Of a stretch of DNA of 64,000 nt, positions 13,123 to 25,059 are shown piece by piece. The stretch spans positions 61,502,137-61,566,136 of the forward strand of contig CM051032.1 of NCBI GenBank assembly GCA_027627225.1, given 5' to 3'. The notes below the pieces were generated by a model that made no database searches, was not told the origin of the DNA, and was given only the letters and a program-made list of their open reading frames with translations. This stretch comes from Congeria kusceri (taxonomy: Eukaryota > Mollusca > Bivalvia > Myida > Dreissenidae). Made by a program: the position numbers and the translations under genes. Numbering within the stretch: position 1 is the stretch's first letter; each line of letters opens with the position of its first letter.

Positions 13123-13266
13123 AGAATACATGGTTGGTGCCGGGATGGAGAAAGTTTATCCGGTGAGACTTAGAAAATGAAAATAGGGCGAGCTTTAGCG
13201 AGCCTATTTTTGTTTTCGGGCCGAACCGGATGAACTTTCTCCTTCCCGGCACCTACCGTGTATTCT
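13123..13266. repeat. Foldback / hairpin element, 144 bp
   Basis: The left arm AGAATACATGGTTGGTGCCG and what follows to 13162 pair with 13219-13266, whose reverse complement begins AGAATACACGGTAGGTGCCG. Arms are about 40 bp with few mismatches. The loop carries a smaller palindrome GGCGAGCTTTAGCGAGCC (about 13187-13204). No coding capacity. Confidence 0.8.
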
Positions 13267-14839
13267 ATTTATCCTGATTTATATTCAATTAAATTTAAAA
13301 ACACCAAACACTAAAGTTTTAAATAAAAAAAAAATTCTAGACGGGCCCCGACCTAATAACTCGCTTGCATAAATGCGTACTACCCGGAAAAAATAGTTCT
13401 CTATTTCTTAATCACCTTTTTCAAAAAGCAAAAGTAAAATATTAATAAATCTTATTTGCTGATGTCAGTACGACACGAAAATGACGTAGTAAATCTGCTT
13501 TTGTTTTAAACCAGATTATATTGGTTTTTAAAGAGTTAAATTTACGTCACACCAACTACGTCATTCATTTTGAGTTGTAAGTTTACACAATGTAGTCAAA
13601 CCAGAACGAGAGTGTTTTGCAGTTTAAAATACATGAAATCGGAATAAATATTTTGTGTTTCTGTTTTTTGGATGGATTATATTATGCAAAATAGCTTTCA
13701 GATAAAAAGTGTATGGAATATTTGCCTCGAATGCAGTCTTTGCGAAACTGGCTAAAAAACGCCGGTCATCCGGACAGGCATTTTGTAAAAAGTTGCCGGT
13801 CCGAAAAAAAACTTGCCGGACCGAAAAAGACGTGTACATTTTAAACTTTTATCATTTATTTATTGACCAGGATTGTGTTGACAGCACTTATTTCTACTAT
13901 ACACTAACTATTCATAGTATAAAGTGTTAGTTTTCTTTAGTGTTAGAGTTTGATGGACTGTGATGCTTAATATTTGCTTAATCATTGGAAGTACAGGTGA
14001 GCAGTTTGTCAGCATTTAACAGTTCACTTTGAAAGTCTATGCATTCGTCATCATTTTCAAGAGAATCCAGTTCATCATCGACATCGCACAGGCTTTCGAC
14101 TTGTTTCTCAAAGCTTACGACTGGCCCCACAGGCACAACCTTGACTGGCACTGTTTCGTCCTCCGACTCTGAATCCAGACATATCGATATTGTTGTACTT
14201 GAAGCTGATGTAGATGGGGCAGCAAAGTCACTTGTTTCTTGTTCAAGTTTACGCTTACGTGTGTATGATATCCGCCTTCCGCCAATCGGCTCAGCCTTGA
14301 CATAAATAAAAAAAACGAATGATTATTTTAAATCAACAAGGTTGAAACATTAATATAATGGTAAGTATGTTGAACCATTTGTTTTTGTCATACTTTATAG
14401 CCTATAATATTTTTTCAATTAATGAATTTCAATAAACTTAATAATAGTTGGTCTGTTGATTGTTGTAGTACTGAACAACCAACATTTATTTCCAATTTCT
14501 ACTGATGAACATAAAAGGGAACTAATTGTAACTCTGTGTCTGATGAAATGGTTTCAAAACAATAGCTGTACATAATTATCCTACAAGCCATGAGTCAATA
14601 GCAGCTTCAGGGTCAAAAGAGGTAATGGATGGAGACAACAGTTTAACCGTCATCAGATCTTGTAGAACTGTTTCCGATAGTTTTGACCGCCTGCACGTCT
14701 TCAGAAGTTTCAGCTGAGAAAATGCTGTTTCACACCGGACGCTGGTAGATGGCAGTGTCAGCAACAGATCGATTACCAGCCGGATGTTAGGAAGATCATC
14801 AGCCCCTGGGCCTTCACCTTGTAGCACCAGGTCCCAAGT

Positions 14840-14935
14840 GAGATCTGCTAACTCGTTGCCATGTCTGTAAACATATTTGACTTATATATTGCTAACTCGT
14901 TGCCATTTCTGTAAACATATTTGACTTATAGATTT
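14840..14935. repeat. 50-bp tandem duplication at hAT exon 6 acceptor
   Basis: GCTAACTCGTTGCCATGTCTG and the following bases to ACTTATA occur twice in a row. The repeat duplicates the splice acceptor (minus strand TTTACAG) and the first codons of the dimerisation exon, giving two candidate acceptors. Confidence 0.7.
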
Positions 14936-16945
14936 TTTCAGCCTAAAATTTATTAACTAAAAGTTCTAAATATTCCTAGACTTGTTACTACACGTATAGA
15001 AGAAACATAATTTATTAAAGGAAAATGTTTAGACCAATAATTCCTTACTTCTTCTGTACCAGTTTTTTAGAAGTCTCCATTCACTTCTTGATGCTTGTGT
15101 TGAGAACTCCGTGCTAGTACGAAGGAGGGTTTGCTCGAAATGGGAACATGCCAGTCGAATCTCTTCATCACCAAAGTCTGAAATTGATTTTGAAGTAAAT
15201 GATTTCATCCTCAAGTACAAAATGATATTGTTAAATATTATATAATTACAATAATAAATATGATTCAGATGAATTTTAGGCATTAATTCAAGGAATTGTA
15301 ATGTATTAACTATATAATTTATTTTGTTTAGTGAAAGTATTAATGTTTAAGCTTTAATATTAATAAAACCCAGCAATGTTGATGAATAAATATCTCCTCA
15401 GTCTTGTCGAATAAAATCAACTCGAAACTCGTCAAACTAGGACAACACTCTCCATCCATTAAAATGTTTATTGAAATGCTAGCAGTTAAATTTGCTTATA
15501 ACAAACTGACAGTATGTTGCTTCTCAGTTTTGAATATCAGATTATCTTCAAAAGGTTTCAGATTTTTAATCGGTGTTGGGCGGGGAACAATAACTAATAC
15601 TATCAACAGCAAGTAGCAAACAACAAACAAAAAGGAATGATTAACAAGATGCAACGAGAAACTTTAAACAATAATATGCCTATACTCAAACTTTGAACTG
15701 AAATAAAAATCAACTTCAGTCTTAGTAACAGGAACTTGGGATCAACAGAACAGTTGAACCTGTCAATTTGCTCATAGGCCAACTCTTTTATGTGAAGAAT
15801 CTTAGTAGCATTTTGAATGTCTTTCGTCGCTGTTGAAAACCGTGTCCTAATGGCTTCTACCAGACCATCAATAATCGCATCTGCGTACTTCATGTCAGAA
15901 GCATTACCTCTCAGACACACACCCTCGAATATTCGATTTTGCAGAAGCTGGTCCACAGCTTCAGGTTGCCTTGCAAACCAGCACAAGCTATTATTTTCAA
16001 GTGTGTTGTGCAAACAATACTGCTTGTATATATCCTAGTAATAATTAAAATGAATACATATTATATTAACATCTCATCTGATGTGACCAATTTGAGTATG
16101 AGTTTGTTCAGTGACTACAGTACCTTCCTTTCGTTTCTTGCAGGAGTTCCATGGTGCTCTCCACCCAGCAAAGACTATCTGACAACGTCACATCTGACCT
16201 CTGGAGCTTGAGAGACAGTCGCATCGCAGGTTCAAGATCATATTAATATGTAATGTATTGTAATTTCGAAAATAAAGTTCAAAATGTTTGCATACATTTA
16301 TCATTATTAAAATTCTTAGCCCTGTAAGAACTAGATTACTAAATAACTATTTTGGTTTTCATAATAATAATTAACATGACAAAATGTCACATTGAAATGC
16401 TTAAAGTTACTTTGAAACTACAAAGACGAACACATACACATATATTTTCTTACCAGAAGAAAGACACTGAAAGCCAGCAGATTAATATCAGTCATCAGCT
16501 TATAAAGACCTTCAGCTTTCGAGTTGCTGTGGCTAGCAGTGGCTAGATGTATTTCCAGTGCCCCAAAAGTCTTTATAAGAGCTGTTGTAGCTCTGAATAA
16601 GTGCGGTAGCCACCTAGTGCCTGTTACTTTAGGTGGAAGCACACCCTTGCCGATAGTAGAAATGGCTGCAAGAAGTCCCGTTTTGCTTTTGTGGCTGTTT
16701 TTGTACAAGTAGTGCAAGCCAATTAGCAAGGTCATAAGCTTTTCATATTGTTTGTTTTTCTTGATTACATCCCTGAAGGCCAATTCCAACCTATGTGACA
16801 AGCAATGAACATTTACTAGTTCCGAATTTATTCTTTGCTTCAATAAAGTTGACAATCCTGATCGGGAACCGGTCATGTTCGAAGCACCATCACTCCCCAT
16901 ACCCACAAGTTTGTCTGAAAAAAGAAAAATGAAGAACAAAATTAA

Positions 16946-17175
16946 ACAAGAGCTGTCACTATCTGATGACATATTCCCCCGACAAAGCTCAAGTTGAAAA
17001 ATGCAAAGAACAATAACTCTAGCAAAAATGTCCAAATTAATATAAAAAGCGTTAGAATTTGCGCTTTAGTGCACTTGATAATAATCATTGTGTGAAAGTT
17101 TGATGAAAATCGCATAAGAAATGTAGGAGGAGTTAACCGGACAAGAAATTGGGACAGACAGACAGACAGTGTGAT
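16946..17175 (-). repeat. CAAGAGCTGTCAC repeat nested in hAT intron
   Basis: It begins AACAAGAGCTGTCACTATC and ends with a GGGACAGACAGACAGACAG tail. It lies in the intron between hAT exons 1 and 2, so it was inserted into the transposon. Its minus-strand 3' end is GTGACAGCTCTTGTT, the terminal word shared with other repeat families here. Confidence 0.55.
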
Positions 17176-18843
17176 TAGTTACTATAGTTACTAGGGGCAT
17201 ACGAATTCAATTCGTGCCTAAGCCTCGTATCGTCATCATCTCAAGAGTATTTTATTCTGATTTTTATTCAGAGTATACTGTTTAGTGTTAATATATTTTA
17301 ATATTAAATAATATGTAAATTATCAAAAATTACTTAGATGAACTTAACTATTGTAGTTTTAATAAATGAAGTTATTTTAAATTAGCAAATTCTTTTTATA
17401 GTTCTGTGTCATACTGATATAATTTTAATAAAAATTACTACACTAATTTGTATTTACTTTTGTCAATATCTGCTTGCTGGAAAACATGCATAACATGCTC
17501 ATACAGGTCTTCTGATGTTGTTGATTTGGGGGAACTCATGTTTAGAAACCTTTCAGTAACATTGCCATGGATTGAATATCTGAGATACAACGTTTCTTGC
17601 TCTGATCCTGAAATAGCAGTAGTTCCGTCCATGATGAAGGACACAAAAGGTGCAGTGTTGCACTGTGTTACTGTGCTTGAAAGCTCAATCTTTGCAATGT
17701 GATGAATAAAGTTCACAACAGCATGGCCATTTATATAGGTTGATCCAATATCAAGTTGCTTAGCACGATCTAGTTCACACAACCACTTCAGAAATTGGTC
17801 TGTTATTCTTGACTACTGCATGAGCGGTCCTAAAAAGGAAGCAAAGCCTGTGGCGTTCAGATGCCTGTAACATGCGCAAAGCACTTCCAGCCTCTGTATC
17901 TTTCAGTTCTGAAGGTGTCAATGGCTTTTTTACGTCATGCGTTCAGCTCTTTCATGAGGAGCCGATTTCTCATGATCGACAATCGCCGAATGCCTAAAAT
18001 TATTGCATCCATCTACAAAAGCATTGCCCTTGACTGACTGTTGATTCGCCTTACAGAACTTGCAAAACATTTTATTTTGATCTTTATCATATTCCAACCA
18101 ATCCCTGCCGTTTTTCCAACGATCCTGGAATGACCTGCCCACCCTTCTAGATTCGTATTCTTTAGCCTTTTCTTTCTTTTCATCGTCAGTTAGTTTTTGT
18201 TTTTTACCTGGTGCTGCACCAGGGTAATATCGCAAAAACGACATCTTGGAACAACAACAGAAATTTGTTACAGATAATCTAATTGGACTAAGAATGATAA
18301 ACTATCCAATGAAATAGCGTTTTTCAAAAGACAAACCAATTTGATGAAAAGTAGAAAAGAAACGAACATAAAATTGAAGGTTATGGTACACTATTAAATT
18401 TATCAAGTTCATGTAGAATATTCAAGAAGAAAATGATATATTAATTTACTTAAATGTTTGCTAAATGTAGTTTGTTCGTATTACCTGTAAAATGTTTTTA
18501 TTAATAAATTTTTAAGTTTGGTGGTGGGGGGTCATTGCGCGCAAAATGTTATCGACTTTACACATTTGCTAAGGTTTGAAATAAGTATAATGTAACCTTG
18601 ATATTTTCGGTAATTACATTGAGAAAACGTTGTGTACTCACCGGTTAGACGTGTGACGTCATCTTCCAGAGTGTAACATGTCAATCAAGTTTTTGGTTAT
18701 TTCGTATTTTCCCATTGCATTTTTCGGAACAATTTAAAATTTCGCCGGTCGCCCGGACCGACATTTTCAGAAAACATGCCGGTCCAAATGAAATTTTGCC
18801 GGTCAGGACCGGCGGACCGGCAATTTCGCAAAGACTGCGAATG

Positions 18844-19869
18844 GAAACGGTGAGATTGATCCCTTTTCAATTGTCTACGATTTACTCGGATAGTATTAGT
18901 TGTGGGTGGAGGACAGTGTAACTGAAAGTGAAATAAATCATAACATGTTTAGTTATACGTTAAAATTTTGATAACTTTTTTTCATTTCTTTTCATCGGAA
19001 AATAATTAAAAAAAGGTTATTTCTTTGATGAATATGCTCTGTTGGTTGACCAAAGAAAGTCTATCCACAAAGAATAACCCGCTTGCATCAGATTCAAGTG
19101 TGTTGAAATGCAATGGAACTGGAAGGAAGTTGTTGTTAACCAGTCAAATGGAATGTGAGGACAAACAACTCATTTGTTGTTTAACTCTGTTAAACTAGAC
19201 AACACAAAGTTTGTATCGATGAAAAACTCTGGTAAGTAGACTTTATGATGTGCCATTCTCGACAATGTTGTTATCCGGCGCGTAGGAATACCTATTGACG
19301 GTATATCACAGTCACGTGATCTACTGCCGGATCAACAAGTTTATACGGTCACCGCTTTATTAGGTCACTGTTTGGGTTAGCAGCAGGATAAATATATATA
19401 AATATACACGAAGCCTCCAATAATGGTACGATATTGTAGCGGCACAAGGTGGTATTGGTTCGAAGTCTCCAACATTCTTTTTGGTATGGGCGGTTAATCT
19501 CCAAACTCCTCGCAGTGGTTACTTCCCCATTGGCACACTTCTCAGTTACCACTGCCACACGAGTTAAAAACTTAAGATTTAGAAGTTTTCAGGGGAGACG
19601 ATTATGAGGAGATTGAAGATTGCTTTTTTTTATTTATTTTTATTTTATCATTATTGTTTTATGACAATGACACAGACATGTTGCACTATTGGTCGAGGTA
19701 TATAGTATAACGAGTTGAAATGAAAAACAGAAAATAAATAAATAAGTAAACATAACGCAAGGATTTTACATTGTCCACATTTTTCTCATGTGCTTGTCCA
19801 CGAATTTATTTCGCGCCAAGTGTTTGCCTATGGTCTCGTGGAACTTTATGCCGGCCGGGATATACAATT
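18844..19869. other. No gene recognised
   Basis: Mostly AT-rich sequence between the hAT and Gypsy insertions. A minus-strand frame at 19349-19558 (EKCANGEVTTARSLEINR) looks protein-like but cannot be assigned and has no visible splice context. Confidence 0.4.
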
Positions 19870-19971
19870 GAGCTATGATACCATACCGTATAAATCGAAT
19901 AAAAACGTTGTTAAAGCGATTCAACCTTTTTGTGAGTAAATTCCTGCAACAAAGTTACCAAGTTATAAAAC

Positions 19972-19987
19972 TGGCGACGAGTAATCG
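19972..19987 (+). other. Gypsy primer-binding site
   Basis: TGGCGACGAGTAATCG immediately follows the AAGTTATAAAAC end of the 5' LTR fragment, the expected place and TGG start for a tRNA primer site. Confidence 0.55.
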
Positions 19988-19997
19988 ACTCCCACAA

Positions 19998-20740
19998 TGC
20001 CGAACATAGGAAAGGTCACAGAATTTGCTGAGGGGAAGGAATCATTCGAGAATTACATAGAAAGATTGGAGCTGTTTTTTGAGGCCAACGAAATCGGATT
20101 GAAAAAAAGGTAGCAATCTTTTTATCTGTGGTCGGAGCGACAGCATACGGCGTCTTTCGGAATTTAGTCCAACAGATTTGTCAAAGGTCAAAAGCTACCA
20201 GGAGCTTATCCGGCTGTTAAAGGGGCATTATAGACCTCTGATAATTTCAAATTTAACAAACGAAAGCCGAAAAAGGGTGAGAAGGTAGGAGAGTATGTGG
20301 TAGAGTTCAGGCATTTGGACCAACTGCAATTTCGGAACATTTTTGGATTAAGCATTAAGGGACTGATTTGTATGTCAATGCAGAGGAAGTTGTTGCGAGA
20401 GGAAATATTAACGTTTGAGGCCGCAGTTAAGATTGCCAAGGCAATGGAAATGACTGAAAAAGAAACGTTATCTTTCGGTGCACCAGGGAAAGAAACTCAA
20501 AGCGTAAACAAACTGAGAACAAAATCTGAGGTGCAGCAACACAAACAACGGCCCAAACACTGGAGGAAAGCAAATACATCATTCAAGGGTGGCAGGCAAC
20601 AGGAATGTTACCGATTCGGCGGGATATACACCCAAAGACATGTCTGCATGAAGACTCCAAATGTTTCAACTGCTCCAAAGTAGGTCATCTGGCAAAAAAG
20701 TCAGACACAAAGGTCCAAAACTTCCAATCACATAGATGAA
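19998..20740 (+). pseudogene. Gypsy gag remnant
   Basis: Starts ATG at 19998 (MPNIGKVTEFAEGKESFENY). A stop follows near 20110 and frame changes come before the segment at 20297-20683. That segment has the capsid-like VGEYVVEFRHLDQLQF ahead of it and FEAAVKIAKAMEM. Two zinc knuckles are visible but damaged: in the first the second Cys is replaced by Phe (CYRFGG), and in the second, in another frame at about 20661-20702, CFNCSKVGHLAKK ends in Ser where Cys is usual. Confidence 0.75.
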
Positions 20741-20833
20741 GACGTAGAATACGCACTGTTGGTGTACTCAGATTCAGATGTTAAATCCAATGCAATTGAC
20801 ATTAAGATAAAAGTCAATTGTTCTGATCTTTGA

Positions 20834-21595
20834 ATGGAATTAGACACTGGCAGTTGTTGGACACTTGTTAATGAAAACACGTATTACAAACACCTGCGAA
20901 ATTGTCATCTTCAACCAACTGCAGTGAAACTTAAGGGCTACTCAGGCAAAAACATTGAAACTATGGACGAGTGTACCGTACATGTGACCGATAACAATAA
21001 ACGTCTAAAGGCGATTATTGTTAAAGGGGACAAACCGAATCTTCTAGGCCGTGACTGGATGAATGAAGTCACATTAAACTGGAAAACAATCTTCGTTAAC
21101 GCAGTATCACCTAAAGTTGAGACCGTTCCAGAACTGAAGGCAAAATTTAAAGATGAGTTCATCAAAAATGACAAACCAATTCAAGGTTTCAAAGCAAGTA
21201 TAAAGCTGAAAGAAAATGCACAAGCATGGTTTCACAAAGCAAGGCCGGTGTCCTATGCAGTCAAGGAGAAGGTCACTCAAGAATTGAACTAACTTGTGGA
21301 GGAAAAGGTAATTGAGCCGGCAGAACATAGCAAGTGGGCGTCGCCGTTGGTGGTGGTAACCAAAGCAGATCAGAAGTCAATAAAACTTTGCGGTGACTAT
21401 AAATTATCAGACAATCGTGAAATATGTGAAGACCAGTACCCATTGCCGAATGTTGAAGATATGTTTGCTACATTGGCGGTGGAAAGAAGTTCTCAAAATT
21501 GGACTTGGCCCAAGCATATGCACAGCTAGAACTCGTTGAAATCTCAAGTCCACTTGTAACAATTAACACACATATGGGTTTGTTCCGATGTCCGA
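20834..21595 (+). pseudogene. Gypsy protease and N-terminal reverse transcriptase remnant
   Basis: The protease active-site triad DTGS is at about 20843. It is followed by the flap/C-terminal LLGRDW motif. After a stop at 21290 the frame continues with the RT entry motif KWASPLVVVTK and an LCGDYK strand (usually CVDYR), then PLPNVEDMF. A further frame change lies near 21500. RT ends after MGLFRCPS, before the YxDD catalytic box, because of the internal deletion. Confidence 0.75.
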
Positions 21596-21843
21596 GTCAG
21601 GATAAGGTTCAGTATTTGGATCTAAAACAACGTCCAACCCAACAGTTCCAACGAACTCCAGTCCGGCGGTGGAATCAGCTACACCGGAAAGAGCTCAAAC
21701 ACATACTAGCCTGGCCGTGGAGACAGCTTCACCAGTTCAATATCCACTAAAACAACCAGTGGGTCCAACCTCGCCGCCAAGACTGGAACAACATCTCAAC
21801 ATCCGCTGCGTATTCGAAGACCACCAAAGAAACTAAATTTGTA
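21596..21843 (+). pseudogene. Gypsy pol C-terminal tail
   Basis: Low-complexity Thr/Pro-rich coding ending in RIRRPPKKLNL and TAA at 21843. That basic RRPPKRL-type end is characteristic of Gypsy integrase tails. It is joined directly to the RT fragment. Confidence 0.6.
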
Positions 21844-22087
21844 ATTAAGTGCCTCATGAGCATTGTGTGTTAATTTCTGTGTTAAAGGCTATAATAATGC
21901 ATGTGAGACACAACAGAACTCTGGTTCTGTACTATTTCCTAGTTTTTGTTGTATTTTGCCTGTAATCATATTTACCTTTTGGGACATTATACTCCATCAT
22001 TTAATTGAGTAATTTTTATTAGTATTATAGACAAACAGTATTATGCAAACTATGAGCCAATATTTGACAGTTTAAAAGGGGAAAGAA

Positions 22088-22256
22088 TGTAATAACTTTA
22101 TAGTGCAATGCAACCTCTGTGATTAAAACCGATAATGTTTTAGATTGTTCCTTGATGAATGATACCATGCCGTAGAAATTGAATAAAAACGTAATTAAAA
22201 CGATTAAACCTTTTTGTTAGTAAATTCCTGCAACAGAGTTACAAAGTTATAAAACA
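22088..22256 (+). repeat. Gypsy 3' LTR
   Basis: 169 bp, TGTAATAAC to AAAACA, with an AATAAA signal (GAATAAAAACG) near 22181. The last 100 bases match the end of the 5' copy at 19870-19971. Confidence 0.7.
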
Positions 22257-22345
22257 TGTCGTTCATTTGTGTTGCTATCTCTTTGTTGTCATGATTCCTT
22301 TTCTATCTACATATTATGAGTCAAATGGAATGACAAATACTGAAT
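22257..22345. repeat. Segmental duplication anchor (matches 58170-58262)
   Basis: TTGTTGCTATCTC..TTGT..ATGATTCC..TTTCT and TTATGAGTCAAATGGAATGA occur in both places, in the same order and orientation. It starts immediately after the Gypsy 3' LTR. It is the only unique-looking segment linking the middles of the two duplication copies. Confidence 0.65.
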
Positions 22346-23396
22346 TACTTAAAATATTTCAAATATTTCCGCGTTTTCCAATAATTTCCGGGTTTCACAC
22401 TGCTTGACAAGAAATATTCCCTGTGCATTGTTTGTTGTTGTTTCGGAGTTCATAGTCCTTTCGAGCCTGAGGCTGCATTATGTGAGGATTTCCATCTGTG
22501 GCTCGTCATACGGTAAATTTAAACTTAAAGTTTAAGGAGCCAATTGATGAAAGAAATTTACTGTGTTATTTATGTATTACGTTTTTTTTTTTTTTTATTT
22601 GCCAAATTTGTGTGTATCGGACGGCAGTATGTTTGAGTGTTAATAATTGCATGTGATTGTTGTTTGTGTGACCCTTCCGTGGTAAGGGTGGGGGTGCGCT
22701 GGTCGACGGCGATAGCGTGGTTTGTGGTGGCTTGTTACCAGTAGGCTTGGACGCTGACATTTGACCTAGGCTTACTTGAATTTCTTTGTAATTTTGAATT
22801 CTGAAGTCGTTGAATGCCAAAAGGTCTAGTTTAAAGTATTATGGCCTTGTTGGTATAAATATATATCGAGGGGTTACTGCCAAAACGTGCTATATACGAA
22901 TATTTGGGTTGTTTACTTGTTTAGATAATCTGATACTGCATATTAATACGCACATTATTTGCACTTTTTTCCCATGTCTATATCTTGTTTATTTTCAAAT
23001 TATTGAATTAAAACCAAAGTTAAGATAAATTATTTGCCAAACAGCTTATTTCGGAATAGCCGTCCGCAGCAACTGATTTCCACAGAATCAAACCAAGCCA
23101 GTACATTCTATAACAATATAGATGTTTTTGGCAGAAATCATCTTCATAGAAAATTGCATTGTTTGGTAGAAATAAAGTGTATGATATAGTAGTGCATATC
23201 AGTATCAAAAAGCAGGTTTACAGAAAAAGGATGATCTGGCATTGTAACTAGATACCAGTGTTGTTAAACTTTGCTGTTGATAACAAGCTGTCAAGATAAT
23301 AGTTGTTTGGTGGAAAACTTATTTTGTAGAATTTTTTCACTGTTGTTTTTGCGGGTTTTAATGGAAATAATAGTCAAGATTACTTAAGGTCAGTAT
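22346..23396. other. No gene recognised
   Basis: AT-rich with a 14-base T run near 22585. The frames here lack protein signatures and splice context. Confidence 0.5.
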
Positions 23397-24708
23397 TAGC
23401 TCACCTGAGCACGAAAAGCTCGGTGAGCTATTGGTATAGGGGACCTCTCCTGCGTCGTCCGTCGTCCGAGTGCCGTCAACAATTGGGTTCGTTCTCACGC
23501 TGGAGACTTCACTTTTTATCCAATCTTAACCAAACTTGCACAGTTTGTGTACGATCATACAATCTCGGACGGATTGTTATTGGGTCAGATCACACCAGTA
23601 ACACTAGAGCTATTGCCCCTTTTTTATGGGAAAAAGTGAAAAAATTCCTTTTTCCAATCTATAGACTTTATTTTCCATCCAATCTTAATCAAACTTTCAC
23701 AGTTTGTGTATGACCGTCAAATCTCAAGAAATGCAAAAAAATGGGCCAGATCGTGTTTCAAACACCAGAGTTATTGCCCTTTGTTTATTAAAATAATATA
23801 CAAAACTGCACATTATTCAGGATAGAGACTTTATTTTTCATCCAATCTTCATAAATCTTGCACAGTTTGTCTAGGACCATAAGATTAAAGGTGAAGTCGA
23901 ATATAAGCAAAAGCGGGCCACAGACGCCATATTTATTACCCTTTGTTTGTGAAAAATCTATACAATAATGGACATTTTTTATGATAGAGACTTGATTTTT
24001 CATCCAATCTTCACCAATCGTGCACAGTTTGTCTATGAACGTAAGACTACAGGTGAAGTCGAATGTAAGCATGATCGGGCCAGAAACACCGGAGTTATTG
24101 CCCCTTGTGTTTGGAAAAACAACATCAGCAAGTTATCAATGATTGGCTTGCACACACGATTTTTTATTCAATGTTGACCAAACTTACACAGTTTGCGTGG
24201 GACCATTAAAATTGATTGATAAAATTTGATTTCCAACAGTTGCAAACCTTGCATGCAGTTATTTGTACATGCAACATTGATGGCTTCAGGGCCTGCATTA
24301 ACATCATCTACCATGATTGGACAGAAAATCAAAGAAAAGCAAAACTTGACCTTAAAGCGCGGTCATCGCAATTATCGCATTGCAACTAGTTCTCCAAAAC
24401 TGTCTGCAAAAAAAGACGTCAAAATCTACTGTTTCTGCATTTTCCAGAATTGTCACTGACTTCATGAAAAGGGTCAGGTAAGAATCTCGAGAAAATGATT
24501 TGAGAACCATTAGCAAAAACACCGCACATCCACTGCCCAACTCGTACTTTAGTTAGCCCATTGCTCTAACCGATGTTATAAATCAAATTGATCCTATCCC
24601 TCTTTGCATATTGTTCAGATACCATCATTTTCAAACCTGTCACAACAGTATGGTCTTCATCTGTACCAGTTCTCAGGTGAGCGCTTTGGGCCACCATAGC
24701 CCTCTTGT
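23397..24708 (+). repeat. Head-monomer-tail repeat element, 1.3 kb
   Basis: The head is TTAGCTCACCTGAGCACGAA with its echo AAGCTCGGTGAGCTATTGG, then a GTCCGTCGTCC run. Five monomers of about 160 bp follow, marked by ATCCAATCTT at about 23518, 23677, 23840, 24002 and 24167. The tail is CAGGTGAGCGCTTTGGGCC and ACCATAGCCCTCTTGTT. It has no coding frame of note. The same head and tail, with different monomers and opposite orientation, bound 53500-56580. Confidence 0.75.
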
Positions 24709-25059
24709 TAAATTATAAAAAGTAACCGTTGTTATTTACTTTATTATGTACTCTTATAATTAATGTATTTAAAATGTAACAACTATGTACTTTGGTGGCC
24801 ATTGATTCAAATATTAGATAACTGTCATTTTAAGATTTATATCAGTATGTATTAAACTATAAAACACTGTTATTCTCGCTGTATTAAAGTCACAAACAAA
24901 GAAAATAATTATATTCTCGAGACAGAAATTGTAGTTTGAGCTGTAAAAATAATCAATTTAACATTTTACATGGAAATTGAATCTATGACTCGTTTGATCA
25001 CGAAACAAAACTAAATCGCATACTGACGGACTCACGGAAGAAAACGCAAAGAAGAAGTC

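Larger units (their letters stand above)
13978..18244 (-). pseudogene. hAT transposase (ZNF862/ZMYM-like), seven exons, frameshifted
   Basis: Exon 1 (18244-17458) starts MSFLRYYPG and holds a TTF-type zinc finger (RSFQDRWKNGRDWLEYD, CKFC, HERAER), then the DDE-core start (FIMDGTTAISGSEQETLYLR). Exon 2 (16914-16454) has MGSDGASNMTG and the CLSHRLELA block. Then come about 16239-16124, about 16025-15717 and 15177-15049. The hAT C-terminal dimerisation exon is 14864-14585 (PSTSVRCETAFSQLK). An acidic tail exon, 14295-13978, ends in TAA. Exon 1 is broken twice: an apparent 2-base gain after HERAERMT (near 17926) with an immediate TAA, and a 1-base gain near 17795. The acceptor before exon 3 also lacks AG. 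The transposase is therefore probably inactive, although the element ends are intact. Confidence 0.8.
13728..18843 (-). mobile_element. hAT-superfamily DNA transposon, 5,104 bp with 6-bp target duplication
   Basis: The element runs from CAGTCTTTGCGAAA (13734) to its inverse TTTCGCAAAGACTG (ending 18837). It is flanked by CGAATG on both sides (13728-13733 and 18838-18843). Behind each terminus lie GC-rich subterminal repeats built on GCCGGTCC (13760-13815; 18740-18830). It encodes a spliced minus-strand transposase. A later repeat insertion sits in an intron (16946-17175). Typical hAT duplications are 8 bp; 6 bp is unusual but clean here. The element is absent from the matching interval of the second duplication copy. 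Confidence 0.85.
19870..22256 (+). mobile_element. Internally deleted Ty3/Gypsy LTR retrotransposon
   Basis: The 3' LTR is 22088-22256 (TGTAATAAC to TATAAAACA), preceded by the purine tract AAAAGGGGAAAGAA. The last 100 bases of a matching but diverged 5' LTR are at about 19870-19971. A primer site TGGCGACGAGTAATCG starts at 19972. The internal part holds gag, protease and the start of reverse transcriptase. It then jumps (near 21595) to an Arg/Pro-rich tail of the type that ends Gypsy pol. Most of RT, RNase H and integrase are missing. The 5' LTR seems truncated or diverged upstream of 19870. Confidence 0.8.

Noticed and set aside
13734..13800. 8-bp hAT target duplication
   Set aside because: Flanks agree only over CGAATG (6 bp); extending to 8 bases fails on either side.
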